A stretch of 64,000 nucleotides of DNA. Source: Paenibacillus taihuensis. GTDB lineage: Bacteria > Bacillota > Bacilli > Paenibacillales > Paenibacillaceae. Both the position numbers and the translations under genes were made by a program. Positions within the stretch are counted from its first letter, which is position 1. Every line of letters starts with the position of its first letter. Location of the stretch: assembly GCF_003386535.1 (NCBI RefSeq), contig NZ_QTTN01000034.1:1-64000 (forward strand), given 5' to 3'. Shown piece after piece: positions 20,734 through 29,620 of the stretch. The notes beneath the pieces are model-generated. The model did no database searches. It saw only the letters and a program-made list of their open reading frames with translations, and had not been told where the DNA came from.

Positions 20734-22116
20734 ATGTACGGTACATTAGCGAATACGGTGACCATCTTCGCCTTCGTCATGACCGTTATCCTCATTCTGT
20801 GGCGGCCGAAAGAGATCAATGAAGCGATTCCTTCTACAATCGGCGCAGTGCTTGTCGTGCTCAGCGGGACGGTCTCCTTCTCCGACTTCATGGAGATCAC
20901 CGAAACGGTCAGCGGCGCAGCGATTACCATTATGGCAACAATCGTCATGGCGGTCGTTTTAGAGAGCTTCGGCTTTTTTATTTGGGCCGCGGAAGGACTA
21001 GCCGCTCGGGCGAAAGGCTCCGGCATTCGTCTGTTCTGGTATGTGAACCTGCTTTGCTTCTTAATGACGCTGTTCTTCAACAATGACGGCAGCATCCTCA
21101 TCACAACACCGATACTGCTTATTTTGCTGCAAAACTTAGGGCTTAAACCGCATCAGAAAATCCCTTATCTGCTCTCGGGCGCCCTCGTCGCGACTGCGTC
21201 CAGCGCTCCAATCGGCGTCAGCAACATCGTCAACTTAATCGCGCTGAAAATGGTCCATATGAGCTTGTACATGAACACGCTGATGATGTTTGTTCCTGCC
21301 ACGCTTGGCCTGCTTTTCATGGTGCTGCTGCTGTTCCTGGTTAACTATCGTGCACTGCCGAAGCGTCTCCCGGCGATGCCGCGAGTGCACAGCAGAGGCA
21401 GACTCCACCTTCCAGGCGAGCATCCGTTGAAACAGCCGCAGCAAGCAACCGTTCCGATATTAAGTACGATGTCGGGCGATGCTCGGAACCGATTTATGCA
21501 GAAGGTGCTGCTGTTTGTGTTCGTTGTCCGTATCAGCTTGTTCATCGCTTCGTACTACGGCATTCCGATCGCATACGTGTCGGTGCTCGGATCCCTTATT
21601 CTGCTCGGCTGGCGCTGGTATTACTTACGAATTACTCCTGCCGACATGCTTCGCAAAACACCTTGGCACATCCTCGTATTCGCACTTGGCATGTACGTTA
21701 TTATTTTCGGCATCCATAACATCGGCTTCACGAATTGGCTGGTCCATTTCTTTGAACCGGTTGTGAGCGGCAGCTTGCTTAATGCCAGCCTTGTCATTGG
21801 CGCTATTCAAAGCGTGATGTCCACTCTGTTCAATAACCATCCAGCGCTGATGATTGGAACGCTCACCTTAACATCGATGCATCTCGATCCGCTCACGCTG
21901 AAGATTGCCTACCTTGCGAATGTCATCGGCAGTGATATTGGCTCTCTCCTGCTGCCAATCGGCACGCTGGCTTCACTCATCTGGCTCCACATTCTGCGCA
22001 AGAACAAAGTCAAGCTCAAATGGACGGACTATACGAAAGTAACGATTCTCGTCATTCCGCCCACCGTGTTGTTTACGCTCGTCGTGCTTTATTATTGGGT
22101 TAGCTGGCTTTTCTGA
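20734..22116 (+). CDS. ArsB/NhaD-type (SLC13/IT superfamily) transporter
   Basis: A 460-residue integral membrane protein with about 11-12 membrane segments and the ion-transporter superfamily layout. Recognisable features are the hydrophobic N-terminal span, LMTLFFNNDGSILITTPILL (the FNND-type loop in the first half) and MSTLFNNHPALMIGTL (the matching FNNHP loop in the second half), as in ArsB/NhaD transporters. Likely substrates are arsenite, Na+/H+ exchange or an organic anion; sequence reading alone cannot separate these. It follows a small membrane ORF and converges with rng, 21 bases away, with no clear terminator between. No arsenate reductase lies nearby, so arsenic resistance is not implied. 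Confidence 0.8.
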   Translation: MYGTLANTVTIFAFVMTVILILWRPKEINEAIPSTIGAVLVVLSGTVSFSDFMEITETVSGAAITIMATIVMAVVLESFGFFIWAAEGLAARAKGSGIRLFWYVNLLCFLMTLFFNNDGSILITTPILLILLQNLGLKPHQKIPYLLSGALVATASSAPIGVSNIVNLIALKMVHMSLYMNTLMMFVPATLGLLFMVLLLFLVNYRALPKRLPAMPRVHSRGRLHLPGEHPLKQPQQATVPILSTMSGDARNRFMQKVLLFVFVVRISLFIASYYGIPIAYVSVLGSLILLGWRWYYLRITPADMLRKTPWHILVFALGMYVIIFGIHNIGFTNWLVHFFEPVVSGSLLNASLVIGAIQSVMSTLFNNHPALMIGTLTLTSMHLDPLTLKIAYLANVIGSDIGSLLLPIGTLASLIWLHILRKNKVKLKWTDYTKVTILVIPPTVLFTLVVLYYWVSWLF

Positions 22117-22137
22117 TTGGCTTATGTAAAAGAGCAA

Positions 22138-23343
22138 TCAGCTGCCGCCCGAATAACTGCTCTGCTCGCGCACTTTCTTCCTCGTCATCTCGAGGAGTCC
22201 GAGCCTCGTCCAGCCTACGACTTGGCATTTGGTCCGGTCGGATCGGACGAGGCGCTCGAGCAGCTGCATCACCTGGTCACGATGCTCTTCTTTGTCCATA
22301 TCGATAAAATCGACAATAATAATGCCGCCGACATCGCGAATGCGCAGCAATCTTGCGATTTGCTCAGCCGCCTCCAGGTTCGTACGAAAAACGGTATCTT
22401 CCAGATCGCTTGTCCCTACAAATTTGCCCGTATTCACATCAATAACGGTTAACGCTTCGGTCTGATCCCAGACCAGATAGCCGCCGCTCTTCAAACGGTA
22501 ACGCCGCTCGAACGCTTCGTGCAGCTGCTCACGAATCCGGTACTGATGGAATAGTGAAGCGGCGTTGCCATGCTTCTCAAACTGCCTCAGCTTTGGCAGC
22601 ATCGCCTTCGCCATCTGATGCATCATTGCCTCGGTCTGCTCATACGCAGCAAGGTCGTCGATCCAAACCTCGTCTATCGCAGACGTGAGCAAATCGCGCA
22701 CGAGCCGATGTACGAGATCTGCCTCGCGGTGCAGCAATGCTGGTGCTGCAGCCTTATGAGCTGCCCCGTCAATTCGCTGCCACACTTCACGCAGAAACTG
22801 GACGTCATTCGCGAGAGAATCGCTGCACTCTCCTTCGGCCGCGGTTCTCATAATGACGCCTTCCTCGGCTTGCCTAATCTGCTCGCCGATGACGCGAAGC
22901 CGATGACGCTCCGATTCCGTGGATACTTTCTTCGATACCCCTACATAATCGGCAATCGGCATATAAACGAGGAAACGCCCCGGCAACGAGAAATGAGTCG
23001 TCACCCGCGCTCCTTTACCGCCAAGCGGCTCCTTGATCACTTGTACCGTAATCTCTTGACCGACACGAAGAAGCTGATTAATCTGCGGCTTCTCTTTGCT
23101 CTGCTTCTCGAGATGCGGATGCAGCACATCATCAATATAGAGAAATGCATTCTTCGGGAGTCCAATATCGACGAACGCCGCTTGCATGCCCGGCAGCACA
23201 TTCACAACCTTGGCTTTATAGATGCTGCCGACGAGCTGCCCCGCATTCTCGCTCTTTTCCATATAAAATTCAAACAGCCGCTCTTGATCGACCACTGCGA
23301 TCTGCAGCGACTCTTTCTGTTTCTGTACCAGCATTCGTTTCAT
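22138..23343 (-). CDS. rng: Ribonuclease E/G family protein (short RNase G)
   Basis: RNase G is an endoribonuclease for rRNA and mRNA processing. The 401-residue product has the N-terminal S1-like RNA-binding domain (GSIYKAKVVNVLPGMQAAFVDIG) and the DNase I-like catalytic core, with both metal-binding acidic motifs TVIDVNTGKFVG and IIIVDFIDMDKEEHR. It ends soon after TRLGLLEMTRKKVRE and lacks the CPxC zinc-link and C-terminal small domain found in E. coli RNase G (489 residues). It may therefore be dimeric rather than tetrameric. It begins with an ATG after GGAGG. Confidence 0.9.
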   Translation of the reverse strand: MKRMLVQKQKESLQIAVVDQERLFEFYMEKSENAGQLVGSIYKAKVVNVLPGMQAAFVDIGLPKNAFLYIDDVLHPHLEKQSKEKPQINQLLRVGQEITVQVIKEPLGGKGARVTTHFSLPGRFLVYMPIADYVGVSKKVSTESERHRLRVIGEQIRQAEEGVIMRTAAEGECSDSLANDVQFLREVWQRIDGAAHKAAAPALLHREADLVHRLVRDLLTSAIDEVWIDDLAAYEQTEAMMHQMAKAMLPKLRQFEKHGNAASLFHQYRIREQLHEAFERRYRLKSGGYLVWDQTEALTVIDVNTGKFVGTSDLEDTVFRTNLEAAEQIARLLRIRDVGGIIIVDFIDMDKEEHRDQVMQLLERLVRSDRTKCQVVGWTRLGLLEMTRKKVREQSSYSGGS

Positions 23344-23387
23344 AGGAACGACCTCCTTGAGTCAGTCGTCTGAACTGATACTTTATT

Positions 23388-24275
23388 TTACATGAAAAGC
23401 TCGAGCACTGCACGGTCTGGTCTTCCATCCGCCAAAAATCCGTTCACAAGCCGCTGTTCAGGGAGCACACCGATGACGTCGCCTTTCTCCTCCATGACAA
23501 CGATGAGGTGATAGCTGTCCCGCTTGAACAAACGAAGCGCTGCGAGAATGGTGTATCCCTTCGGAATGACAATCGGAAGTGCCCAGACGCCGCGGGCGAT
23601 GGAGCGTGAGGATGAGCCCGCGCGGTTTGCAAGAAATCGAATGAACAGAAACGGAATGTTCCGATAAGATGTCCAGTTCGACAGCAGCAGGAATATACCT
23701 ACGGCGATCAAATTCATATGCAGATGGATGGCATTGCCGCTCATAATCGCTGGGAAGATCGCATAGCAGACCATGAGCGCACTGAAGAGAAGGCTGATGC
23801 GCGCGCCCCAGACGAGTGTGCTGTGAAACGTTAGTGTCCGGCTAAACGCCGCCTGCATCAGCTTGCCCCCGTCGAGCGGCAAAATCGGCAGCAGATTGAA
23901 CAGGCCGATCATCATGTTCGCTTGGCACACATAGTTCGCCCACTCGTGGCTCCACAGGCCGAAATGGCCGAGCAGGTAGGCGATGCCGGCCATCCAAACA
24001 TTTTGCAATGGTCCGGCAATGGCGACGATCGCTTCTTCTTTCGCCGGAAGTCCGCTCCCGTCCTCAACCTCTGCGACGCCGCCGAAAGGCAGCAGCTTGA
24101 TCTCGCGCACATTCCAGCCGAAACCCTTCGCTGTGATGACATGCCCAAGCTCATGCACGAGCACGATGACAAACAAGGTTAGCAGCTCTATGAAATAACC
24201 CGTAACCACCGACGCCAGCATGACGAGCACAAATAGAGGATGAACGGACCACCGAATGCCTCCAAACTTAATCAA
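23388..24275 (-). CDS. spoIVFB: SpoIVFB-like M50 intramembrane metalloprotease
   Basis: SpoIVFB is the site-2-type protease that cuts pro-sigma-K in the mother cell. The 295-residue product has about six membrane segments, the zinc motif HELGH at residues 41-45 and the second metal-ligand motif NLLPILPLDGGK. The C-terminal soluble part ends with EKGDVIGVLPEQRLV, a CBS-like region as in SpoIVFB. The TTG start overlaps the end of spoIVFA by 8 bases, so translation is coupled. With BofC and the SpoIVFA-like partner, the sigma-K activation module is present. Confidence 0.88.
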   Translation of the reverse strand: MIKFGGIRWSVHPLFVLVMLASVVTGYFIELLTLFVIVLVHELGHVITAKGFGWNVREIKLLPFGGVAEVEDGSGLPAKEEAIVAIAGPLQNVWMAGIAYLLGHFGLWSHEWANYVCQANMMIGLFNLLPILPLDGGKLMQAAFSRTLTFHSTLVWGARISLLFSALMVCYAIFPAIMSGNAIHLHMNLIAVGIFLLLSNWTSYRNIPFLFIRFLANRAGSSSRSIARGVWALPIVIPKGYTILAALRLFKRDSYHLIVVMEEKGDVIGVLPEQRLVNGFLADGRPDRAVLELFM

Positions 24276-25272
24276 GCGGAACGACGTCAGCGGGATTGAC
24301 GTACTTGCCTTTCTCCTTCACCGCGAAATACAGCATCGTTTGCTGCCCCTCCTGAGCTGCCGGGAGCTGACCGAGCTTCGTACCCGCTTCAAGCCAATCA
24401 TTAACAGCGACCTTCACATCGCCGAGATGTCCATATAGGGTAACACGGTTGTTCGCATGCTGGATGACAACGGTCTCGCCGGTTTCATCGTCATTCGTGA
24501 CATTGATGACTCTGCCTGTCTCTGCAGCAAGCACCTCTTGCGACGGCTGACCGGCAATCTCTACACCACTTAACGTTTCGGCGAAGGACCTGACGACACT
24601 GCCATTGATGAGCGGCGCTACGATGGGCAGCTCCACGGATCCTCCCGTGAGCTGCGTTTCCGGATTATCATGACTTCCGAATAGCGGTATGAAGGATGGT
24701 GCACCGGCAAACATGTCTTTGTACCATGCAGCAGCGGCATCGAAATTAATCTCATCGGTTAATGCAGCGGTGACGACATCCTGCCCCTTCTTCGCGATCG
24801 GCATATCCATCTTGAATACGGCGAAGACGATGACGAACAGAGCGACAGAGATTGCCGTCTGAACAAAGAGACCGCGGACGATAAATGAAAACCGCTGCGG
24901 CGATGGCGGAGGCGTTGGACCGCCCGCCTTGCCATTCCGGTCGTATTTGCTCGGCAGCGGCGCGATACGCCATCCGGCGCTTTCCCACGGATTCGGATTC
25001 GCTTTCCACAGCCGTTCCGGATCGTCATATTCACTTTGCGGCTGTTGCACAGCTGGTGCGAGTTCGTGCTGCGGCGGCAGCTGTTGATGCTGCTGATTCG
25101 AATTCGGATGGTGAATCAGCTGGTTTTGCTGATGCTGCTGTGACGGCCCAGGCAGCGCCTTCTGCTGCTTCGATGATGGCAAATTCTGCAGCGGCTCAGC
25201 ATCGCGGTTCTCCTCCAATATCCGTCTGATCCGCTCCGCTCTGCGCTCGCGGATACTTGTTTTCGTATCCAT
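24268..25272 (-). CDS. spoIVFA: SpoIVFA-like membrane-anchored M23 domain protein
   Basis: SpoIVFA anchors and inhibits SpoIVFB in B. subtilis. The ATG at 25272 has GGAGGG upstream and gives 334 residues. A basic N-terminus and a long Gln/His-rich low-complexity stretch are followed by one membrane segment (IRGLFVQTAISVALFVIVFAVF) and a C-terminal LytM/M23 fold (VVIQHANNRVTLYGHLGDV, EAGTKLGQL). The first M23 metal site is lost (LSGVEIAG where HxGxD is expected), so it is probably a catalytically dead regulator like SpoIVFA. It overlaps spoIVFB by 8 bases. Confidence 0.85.
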   Translation of the reverse strand: MDTKTSIRERRAERIRRILEENRDAEPLQNLPSSKQQKALPGPSQQHQQNQLIHHPNSNQQHQQLPPQHELAPAVQQPQSEYDDPERLWKANPNPWESAGWRIAPLPSKYDRNGKAGGPTPPPSPQRFSFIVRGLFVQTAISVALFVIVFAVFKMDMPIAKKGQDVVTAALTDEINFDAAAAWYKDMFAGAPSFIPLFGSHDNPETQLTGGSVELPIVAPLINGSVVRSFAETLSGVEIAGQPSQEVLAAETGRVINVTNDDETGETVVIQHANNRVTLYGHLGDVKVAVNDWLEAGTKLGQLPAAQEGQQTMLYFAVKEKGKYVNPADVVPLD

Positions 25273-25366
25273 AGCTATCCCTCCAACATTTGCAGCTTGT
25301 ACGCTTATGTATATGAAGGGGCATGTACAGTTATGTTGGAGCTTGACCGCAGCTACTCGCAGAACG

Positions 25367-25401
25367 AAATAAAAACCGCCTTGCGCATGAACGCAAGGCG
25401 G
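25367..25401 (-). terminator. Terminator after rodA
   Basis: CCGCCTTGCG pairs perfectly with CGCAAGGCGG around a 6-base loop, followed on the minus strand by TTTTTATTT. Confidence 0.9.
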
Positions 25402-25408
25402 CGGGCAG

Positions 25409-26557
25409 TTAAGCAGCCATTTGATATTTCTCTTGATGTGCTTTGACGCTGAAGACAAGACCGATGCATAGCATATTGAGCAGCAGCGAGGTACCGCCAT
25501 AGCTGATGAACGGAAGCGTAATACCGGTAATCGGCATTAGGCCGATCATCATGCCGATGTTCTGGAAGACTTGAAAGACGTACATCGAGACGATCCCGAT
25601 GATGATAAAAGAGCCCTTCAAGTCATAGCATTGGAACGCGATTATGATCATCCTGTATATCAGCAAGAAGTAGAGCATGAGCACGACGGCGGCCCCTTGG
25701 AAGCCAAATTCCTCGCCGATGACGACGAAGATCGCATCCGAGTACGGATACGGAATGAACTTCCGGTTCTTCGACTCGCCTTTCATATAACCGTCGCCGG
25801 TAAGCCCGCCGGAGCCGATGGCGATCTTCGCCTTGCTCACTTGGTAAATCTCTTTCTCCGATGCGCTTTCAGGATCAATGAAGGCGTTAATCCGCTCGTA
25901 CCAGTGCAGCTTATGTTTCTCGACCAAGTAATCATGAATCTGCGTATTATAGGTATTGAACAAGAAAACAAACAATACAAGCCCGCCTGCAATGATCGAG
26001 ACGCCGAGCAAAACATGAGAATATCGGACATTGCCAATCCACAGCATGCCCAGGACGATAACCAAGTAGATGATCGCATTACCAAGGTCAGGCTGAATCA
26101 TGACGAGCATGAACGGCAAGATCGAGAACGCGGCAATGACAAGCAGATCTTGCCTTACCCGTAGCGGATCCCCCTGCCTTCTGCCCATCAAGAACGCGAC
26201 TGTCAGGATCAGAATGATCTTGACCATCTCAGCAGGCTGGAACTGCAGACCGCCAGGAAGCATAAACCAACTCTTCGCACCGTTGATCTCCGGAGCGGTC
26301 AAGTAGACCACGACGAGCAGAATAATGCCGATCGCATACAATACCCACCAGGCTCGTAAGAATAGACGGTAATCGAAGAACGTCGAAAAGAGTGCGACAG
26401 CGAATCCCAAACCGTAGAAAATAACCGTCTTCACGTCATAGTTCGCGTAATCGGGGTTGCCGTAAGTGGCGCTGCGGACAAGAAGCGTACTGACCACCAT
26501 CAAGGCAAGCAGGATGAGAATCATGCCGAGGTCCACTTTTTTTAGTTTATTTAGCAC
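25409..26557 (-). CDS. rodA: RodA-type SEDS peptidoglycan polymerase
   Basis: SEDS proteins polymerise glycan strands; RodA works with the MreBCD elongation machinery. The 382-residue product has about ten membrane segments and SEDS motifs: NGAKSWFMLPGGLQFQPAEM, QPDLGNAIIYL, and near the end GITLPFISYGGTSLL. FtsW and SpoVE share these, but the location next to minD/minC and mreBCD points to RodA. It lies 8 bases after minD and is closed by a strong terminator. Confidence 0.92.
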   Translation of the reverse strand: MLNKLKKVDLGMILILLALMVVSTLLVRSATYGNPDYANYDVKTVIFYGLGFAVALFSTFFDYRLFLRAWWVLYAIGIILLVVVYLTAPEINGAKSWFMLPGGLQFQPAEMVKIILILTVAFLMGRRQGDPLRVRQDLLVIAAFSILPFMLVMIQPDLGNAIIYLVIVLGMLWIGNVRYSHVLLGVSIIAGGLVLFVFLFNTYNTQIHDYLVEKHKLHWYERINAFIDPESASEKEIYQVSKAKIAIGSGGLTGDGYMKGESKNRKFIPYPYSDAIFVVIGEEFGFQGAAVVLMLYFLLIYRMIIIAFQCYDLKGSFIIIGIVSMYVFQVFQNIGMMIGLMPITGITLPFISYGGTSLLLNMLCIGLVFSVKAHQEKYQMAA

Positions 26558-26564
26558 TGCTTAA

Positions 26565-27356
26565 TCATCCTATTCCAAGGAACTTGCGAAACCGCTTCAT
26601 CACGCCGGACTTCTCCTCCAGCGGCATAAGCGGAACCATATCGCCAAGCATCCGCCGCGCAATGTTGCGATAAGCGATCGCCGCGCGCGAGGACGGATCC
26701 ATAACCGTTGGTTCGCCTGCATTTGCGGAGCGGATCACCTTCTCATCATCCGGCACGATGCCTAGCAAATCAATGGCTAATACTTGGCAGATCTCGTCGA
26801 TATCAAGCATTTCGCCGCTGCGAACCATGTTCGCGCGGATGCGGTTAATGACGAGTCTCGCAGGGATTTGTGTCTGCTCGAGAAGCCCGATGACACGGTC
26901 CGCGTCGCGAACGGCCGCATTCTCCGGCGTCGTCACGACAATCGCCCGGTCTGCGCCTGCAACCGCGTTGCGGAAGCCTTGCTCGATGCCTGCAGGACAA
27001 TCGATAATGACATAATCGAATTCCTTCTTGAGTTCGAGCACCATTTCTTTCACTTGCTCCGGCGACACATCCGATTTATCCTTCGTTTGCGCGGCAGGAA
27101 GCATATATAACTCATCGAAGCGTTTGTCCTTCACCAGTGCTTGATTGAGTCGGCAGCGGCCTTCCGCTACGTCGATCAGGTCATAAATGATCCGATTCTC
27201 AAGCCCCATTACAACGTCCAAATTGCGGAGGCCGATATCGGTATCCACCATACATACTTTTTTCCCCAGCAATGCAAGCGCAGTGCCGATATTGGCAGAT
27301 GTCGTCGTCTTGCCGACGCCGCCTTTGCCAGAAGTTACTACTATCGCTTCTCCCAT
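26565..27356 (-). CDS. minD: Septum site-determining ATPase MinD
   Basis: MinD positions the division septum by binding membrane and MinC. The 263-residue product has the deviant Walker A motif GKGGVGKTT at the N-terminus, the switch-like DTDIGLRNLD, DCPAGIEQGF, and a C-terminal amphipathic membrane-targeting tail (VMKRFRKFLG). The ATG at 27356 (MGEAIVVTSGKG) is preferred to a GTG three codons upstream because a GGGGAG site precedes it by 8 bases. It follows minC by 23 bases. Confidence 0.97.
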   Translation of the reverse strand: MGEAIVVTSGKGGVGKTTTSANIGTALALLGKKVCMVDTDIGLRNLDVVMGLENRIIYDLIDVAEGRCRLNQALVKDKRFDELYMLPAAQTKDKSDVSPEQVKEMVLELKKEFDYVIIDCPAGIEQGFRNAVAGADRAIVVTTPENAAVRDADRVIGLLEQTQIPARLVINRIRANMVRSGEMLDIDEICQVLAIDLLGIVPDDEKVIRSANAGEPTVMDPSSRAAIAYRNIARRMLGDMVPLMPLEEKSGVMKRFRKFLGIG

Positions 27357-27379
27357 GATCAACACTCCCCGCTTACTAC

Positions 27380-28039
27380 TTAAGCTCTAAACAATACAGG
27401 CAGCTTGCGCAAACGCTGCAGCTGCGTCATTTTGTCAATCTTCATAGCGCCTTCGCTTAAGTACGCGAACTCCATTGCCGCATCACCCGTCATCCATTCG
27501 TCCGGCGGACGGCTGATGACACCGCTGATTCGCAGCTGTGTCGGCTTCAGCAGCGAGGCTGCGATGATTGCCTCTTCATTCCCCTTATAGCCTGCATGCG
27601 CCAAACCGCGCAATGCGCCAAGCACATAGATGTCTCCAGTGCACAAAAGCGTACCGCCTGGATTCAAGTCGCCCATGAGCAGCAGATTGCCGTCATGCTC
27701 AAGCGTCTGTCCAGAGCGAACGATACCTGTCAGCACTTTCAAATTGTTGCCGTCCTCAAGCTGTGAAACAATTGGCGGCTCGCTCTCAATAGACTGCACG
27801 AGCAAATTCCCCTGCTGCCGAATGAGCGATCGCAACTGTTCCTTCTCATCTTCACTTACTTGGCGGGTGCCGAGCTTCACTTGTACGTGAACGATTGGAC
27901 CTGACAGCAGCTGTTGATGCGATTTTTCCAACTTGAATTGCAGCTCATCCAGCAGCGAGGAAAATTCGCAATGATCGTCAAGAAGAAAGATGAGACCTTC
28001 TTTGACGCCTTTTATGGTTATATGCTGCTTCTCGGTCAC
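27380..28039 (-). CDS. minC: Septum site-determining protein MinC
   Basis: MinC inhibits FtsZ ring formation away from midcell. The 219-residue product has the N-terminal FtsZ-inhibiting domain and the C-terminal triangular beta-helix domain, with short repeated turns (VRSGQTLEHDGNLLLMGDLN and PGGTLLCTGDIYVLGALRG). The order mreB-mreC-mreD-minC-minD is the B. subtilis one. Confidence 0.94.
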   Translation of the reverse strand: MTEKQHITIKGVKEGLIFLLDDHCEFSSLLDELQFKLEKSHQQLLSGPIVHVQVKLGTRQVSEDEKEQLRSLIRQQGNLLVQSIESEPPIVSQLEDGNNLKVLTGIVRSGQTLEHDGNLLLMGDLNPGGTLLCTGDIYVLGALRGLAHAGYKGNEEAIIAASLLKPTQLRISGVISRPPDEWMTGDAAMEFAYLSEGAMKIDKMTQLQRLRKLPVLFRA

Positions 28040-28114
28040 GCTCGTCCCACCCCTTCTCTATACGATTCTTTGAACACGGTACGGATTCCTGCCTGGCCGG
28101 CACGTCAACTTTCG

Positions 28115-28639
28115 TCAACTTTCTTCTTCTTCCTTCTTCGCAACAAAGCTGCCCTCAAACCATCTGCGCGCAGGCACGTAGATTGCTAGTGAGAACAGCA
28201 GCTGTAGAAACAAGCTCGGAATCATATGCTGATACAACGCCCACTCGAACGTCTCGTTCGTCAACCGGAATACACGATAGATCATATAAACGATGGCATC
28301 ACAGACAAGTGTCGACAAGCCGATCATCGTCAGCGCCATCAGAAGCGTGCTCTTTCGACGCTCCATCATCAGTGCCGTCATATAACCGACAAGTCCCATC
28401 GTAAAGGAATGGACGCCTATGATGCGTCCGTAAAATGCCAGATCCTGCAGCAAGCCGAAGGCCATGCCAAGGATCAAGGCGGAATGCCGGCCACGGTAGA
28501 GCGAGGCAAAGAGGACAAAAGCGAGCGTAAAATGCGGAATAATCCGATCTACCATGCTGCTTGGCACGAGCCAATAGAACAAGGTGCCTTCGACGAGGAA
28601 GAACAGCAGCATTACACCAATGATGCGCTGCATGCTCAT
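28115..28639 (-). CDS. mreD: Rod shape-determining protein MreD
   Basis: MreD is an integral membrane subunit of the elongasome. The 174-residue product has about five membrane segments, including MLLFFLVEGTLFYWLVP and FTMGLVGYMTALMMERR, and the family region GMAFGLLQDLAFYGRIIG. The start overlaps the mreC stop by 4 bases. It sits between mreC and minC. Confidence 0.92.
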   Translation of the reverse strand: MSMQRIIGVMLLFFLVEGTLFYWLVPSSMVDRIIPHFTLAFVLFASLYRGRHSALILGMAFGLLQDLAFYGRIIGVHSFTMGLVGYMTALMMERRKSTLLMALTMIGLSTLVCDAIVYMIYRVFRLTNETFEWALYQHMIPSLFLQLLFSLAIYVPARRWFEGSFVAKKEEEES

Positions 28640-29511
28640 TGCTCGCTCTCCTCTGTTTCAACAGGCTGTACGACAAACACTTCTGTCAAATGGTCAAAAT
28701 CTGCAGCCGGCGTAATTGTCGCTGTATAGGTAAGACCAAAGTCACCAACCTGGCTCGATTCCACCGTTCCGATAACCATACCGCGCGGGAAGACGTTGCC
28801 AAGTCCCGATGTGATGATCGTATCGCCCTTCTTAAGCGGATCATGCTCGGAAATTTTGGACATGTAGAGCTTGCCTGTCTCTGCATCAAACGTATCGACG
28901 ATACCGAATGAATCGAGCTCCTTGCCAAGAACAGTGGCCGCGATTCCCTTCGAATCCGGCGACGTCGGGCTCATCTTCGTCAGCGGCATAACCGATGAGA
29001 AGAACGGTTCTACCCTCGTAATGCGTCCGACCAAGCCCTTGTCGGTTACGACAACCATATTCAGCTTAATGCCGTCCTTCGAACCAAGGTTAATGCGAAT
29101 GGTATCATCGTAAGGATCCTGGCTGACCGCCACGACCTGTGCAATCAAATAATTGTAATCGTAAAGCTTCTTCTGCCGTTCTGTGAAGTTCAGCTTCTCC
29201 TGAAGACGTTTGTTCTCCCGGTCAATCATATTAAATTTGATGCTGTCTCTGGCATACGCCGCAGCTGCAATGCGAAGCTCTTCATTCTCCTTGTAGATAT
29301 TGTGCAAGTTCGACAAATCTTGAAACAAGCCCGCTACATAACCAGCGGGCCTGTACAACCATTGCTGCACAAATGAGGTGGAATCGAGCGCAAAGTTCTC
29401 CGGCCAAGTCAGCTTCTTCCGATCCGTGATCGAGAAGCCCATTACCGCAACGAACAAAATAAATACAATCATCAAGACGAACATTCGTCTGTTGCGCATC
29501 CAATTAAACAA
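28636..29511 (-). CDS. mreC: Rod shape-determining protein MreC
   Basis: MreC is a periplasm-facing scaffold of the elongasome. The product has one N-terminal membrane segment (MFVLMIVFILFVAVMGF), a coiled coil (NEELRIAAAAYARDSI and following) and the beta-domain with NLGSKDGIKLNMVVVT and GVVTSGLGNVFPRGMVIG-like motifs. The TTG at 29511 is chosen because AGGTG lies 8 bases upstream, giving 291 residues; the frame also opens at a GTG at 29553 without a ribosome binding site. The order is mreB-mreC-mreD. Confidence 0.92.
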   Translation of the reverse strand: MFNWMRNRRMFVLMIVFILFVAVMGFSITDRKKLTWPENFALDSTSFVQQWLYRPAGYVAGLFQDLSNLHNIYKENEELRIAAAAYARDSIKFNMIDRENKRLQEKLNFTERQKKLYDYNYLIAQVVAVSQDPYDDTIRINLGSKDGIKLNMVVVTDKGLVGRITRVEPFFSSVMPLTKMSPTSPDSKGIAATVLGKELDSFGIVDTFDAETGKLYMSKISEHDPLKKGDTIITSGLGNVFPRGMVIGTVESSQVGDFGLTYTATITPAADFDHLTEVFVVQPVETEESEQ

Positions 29512-29620
29512 CTTCTTTACACCTGCCCATTCCGCGCTGAATGCTGAACGCACCTGAAGGTTCGTTCACACCAATCAGCCATTGCTCATCCGTTTTCCCC
29601 ATCTATACACACGCCGGATT

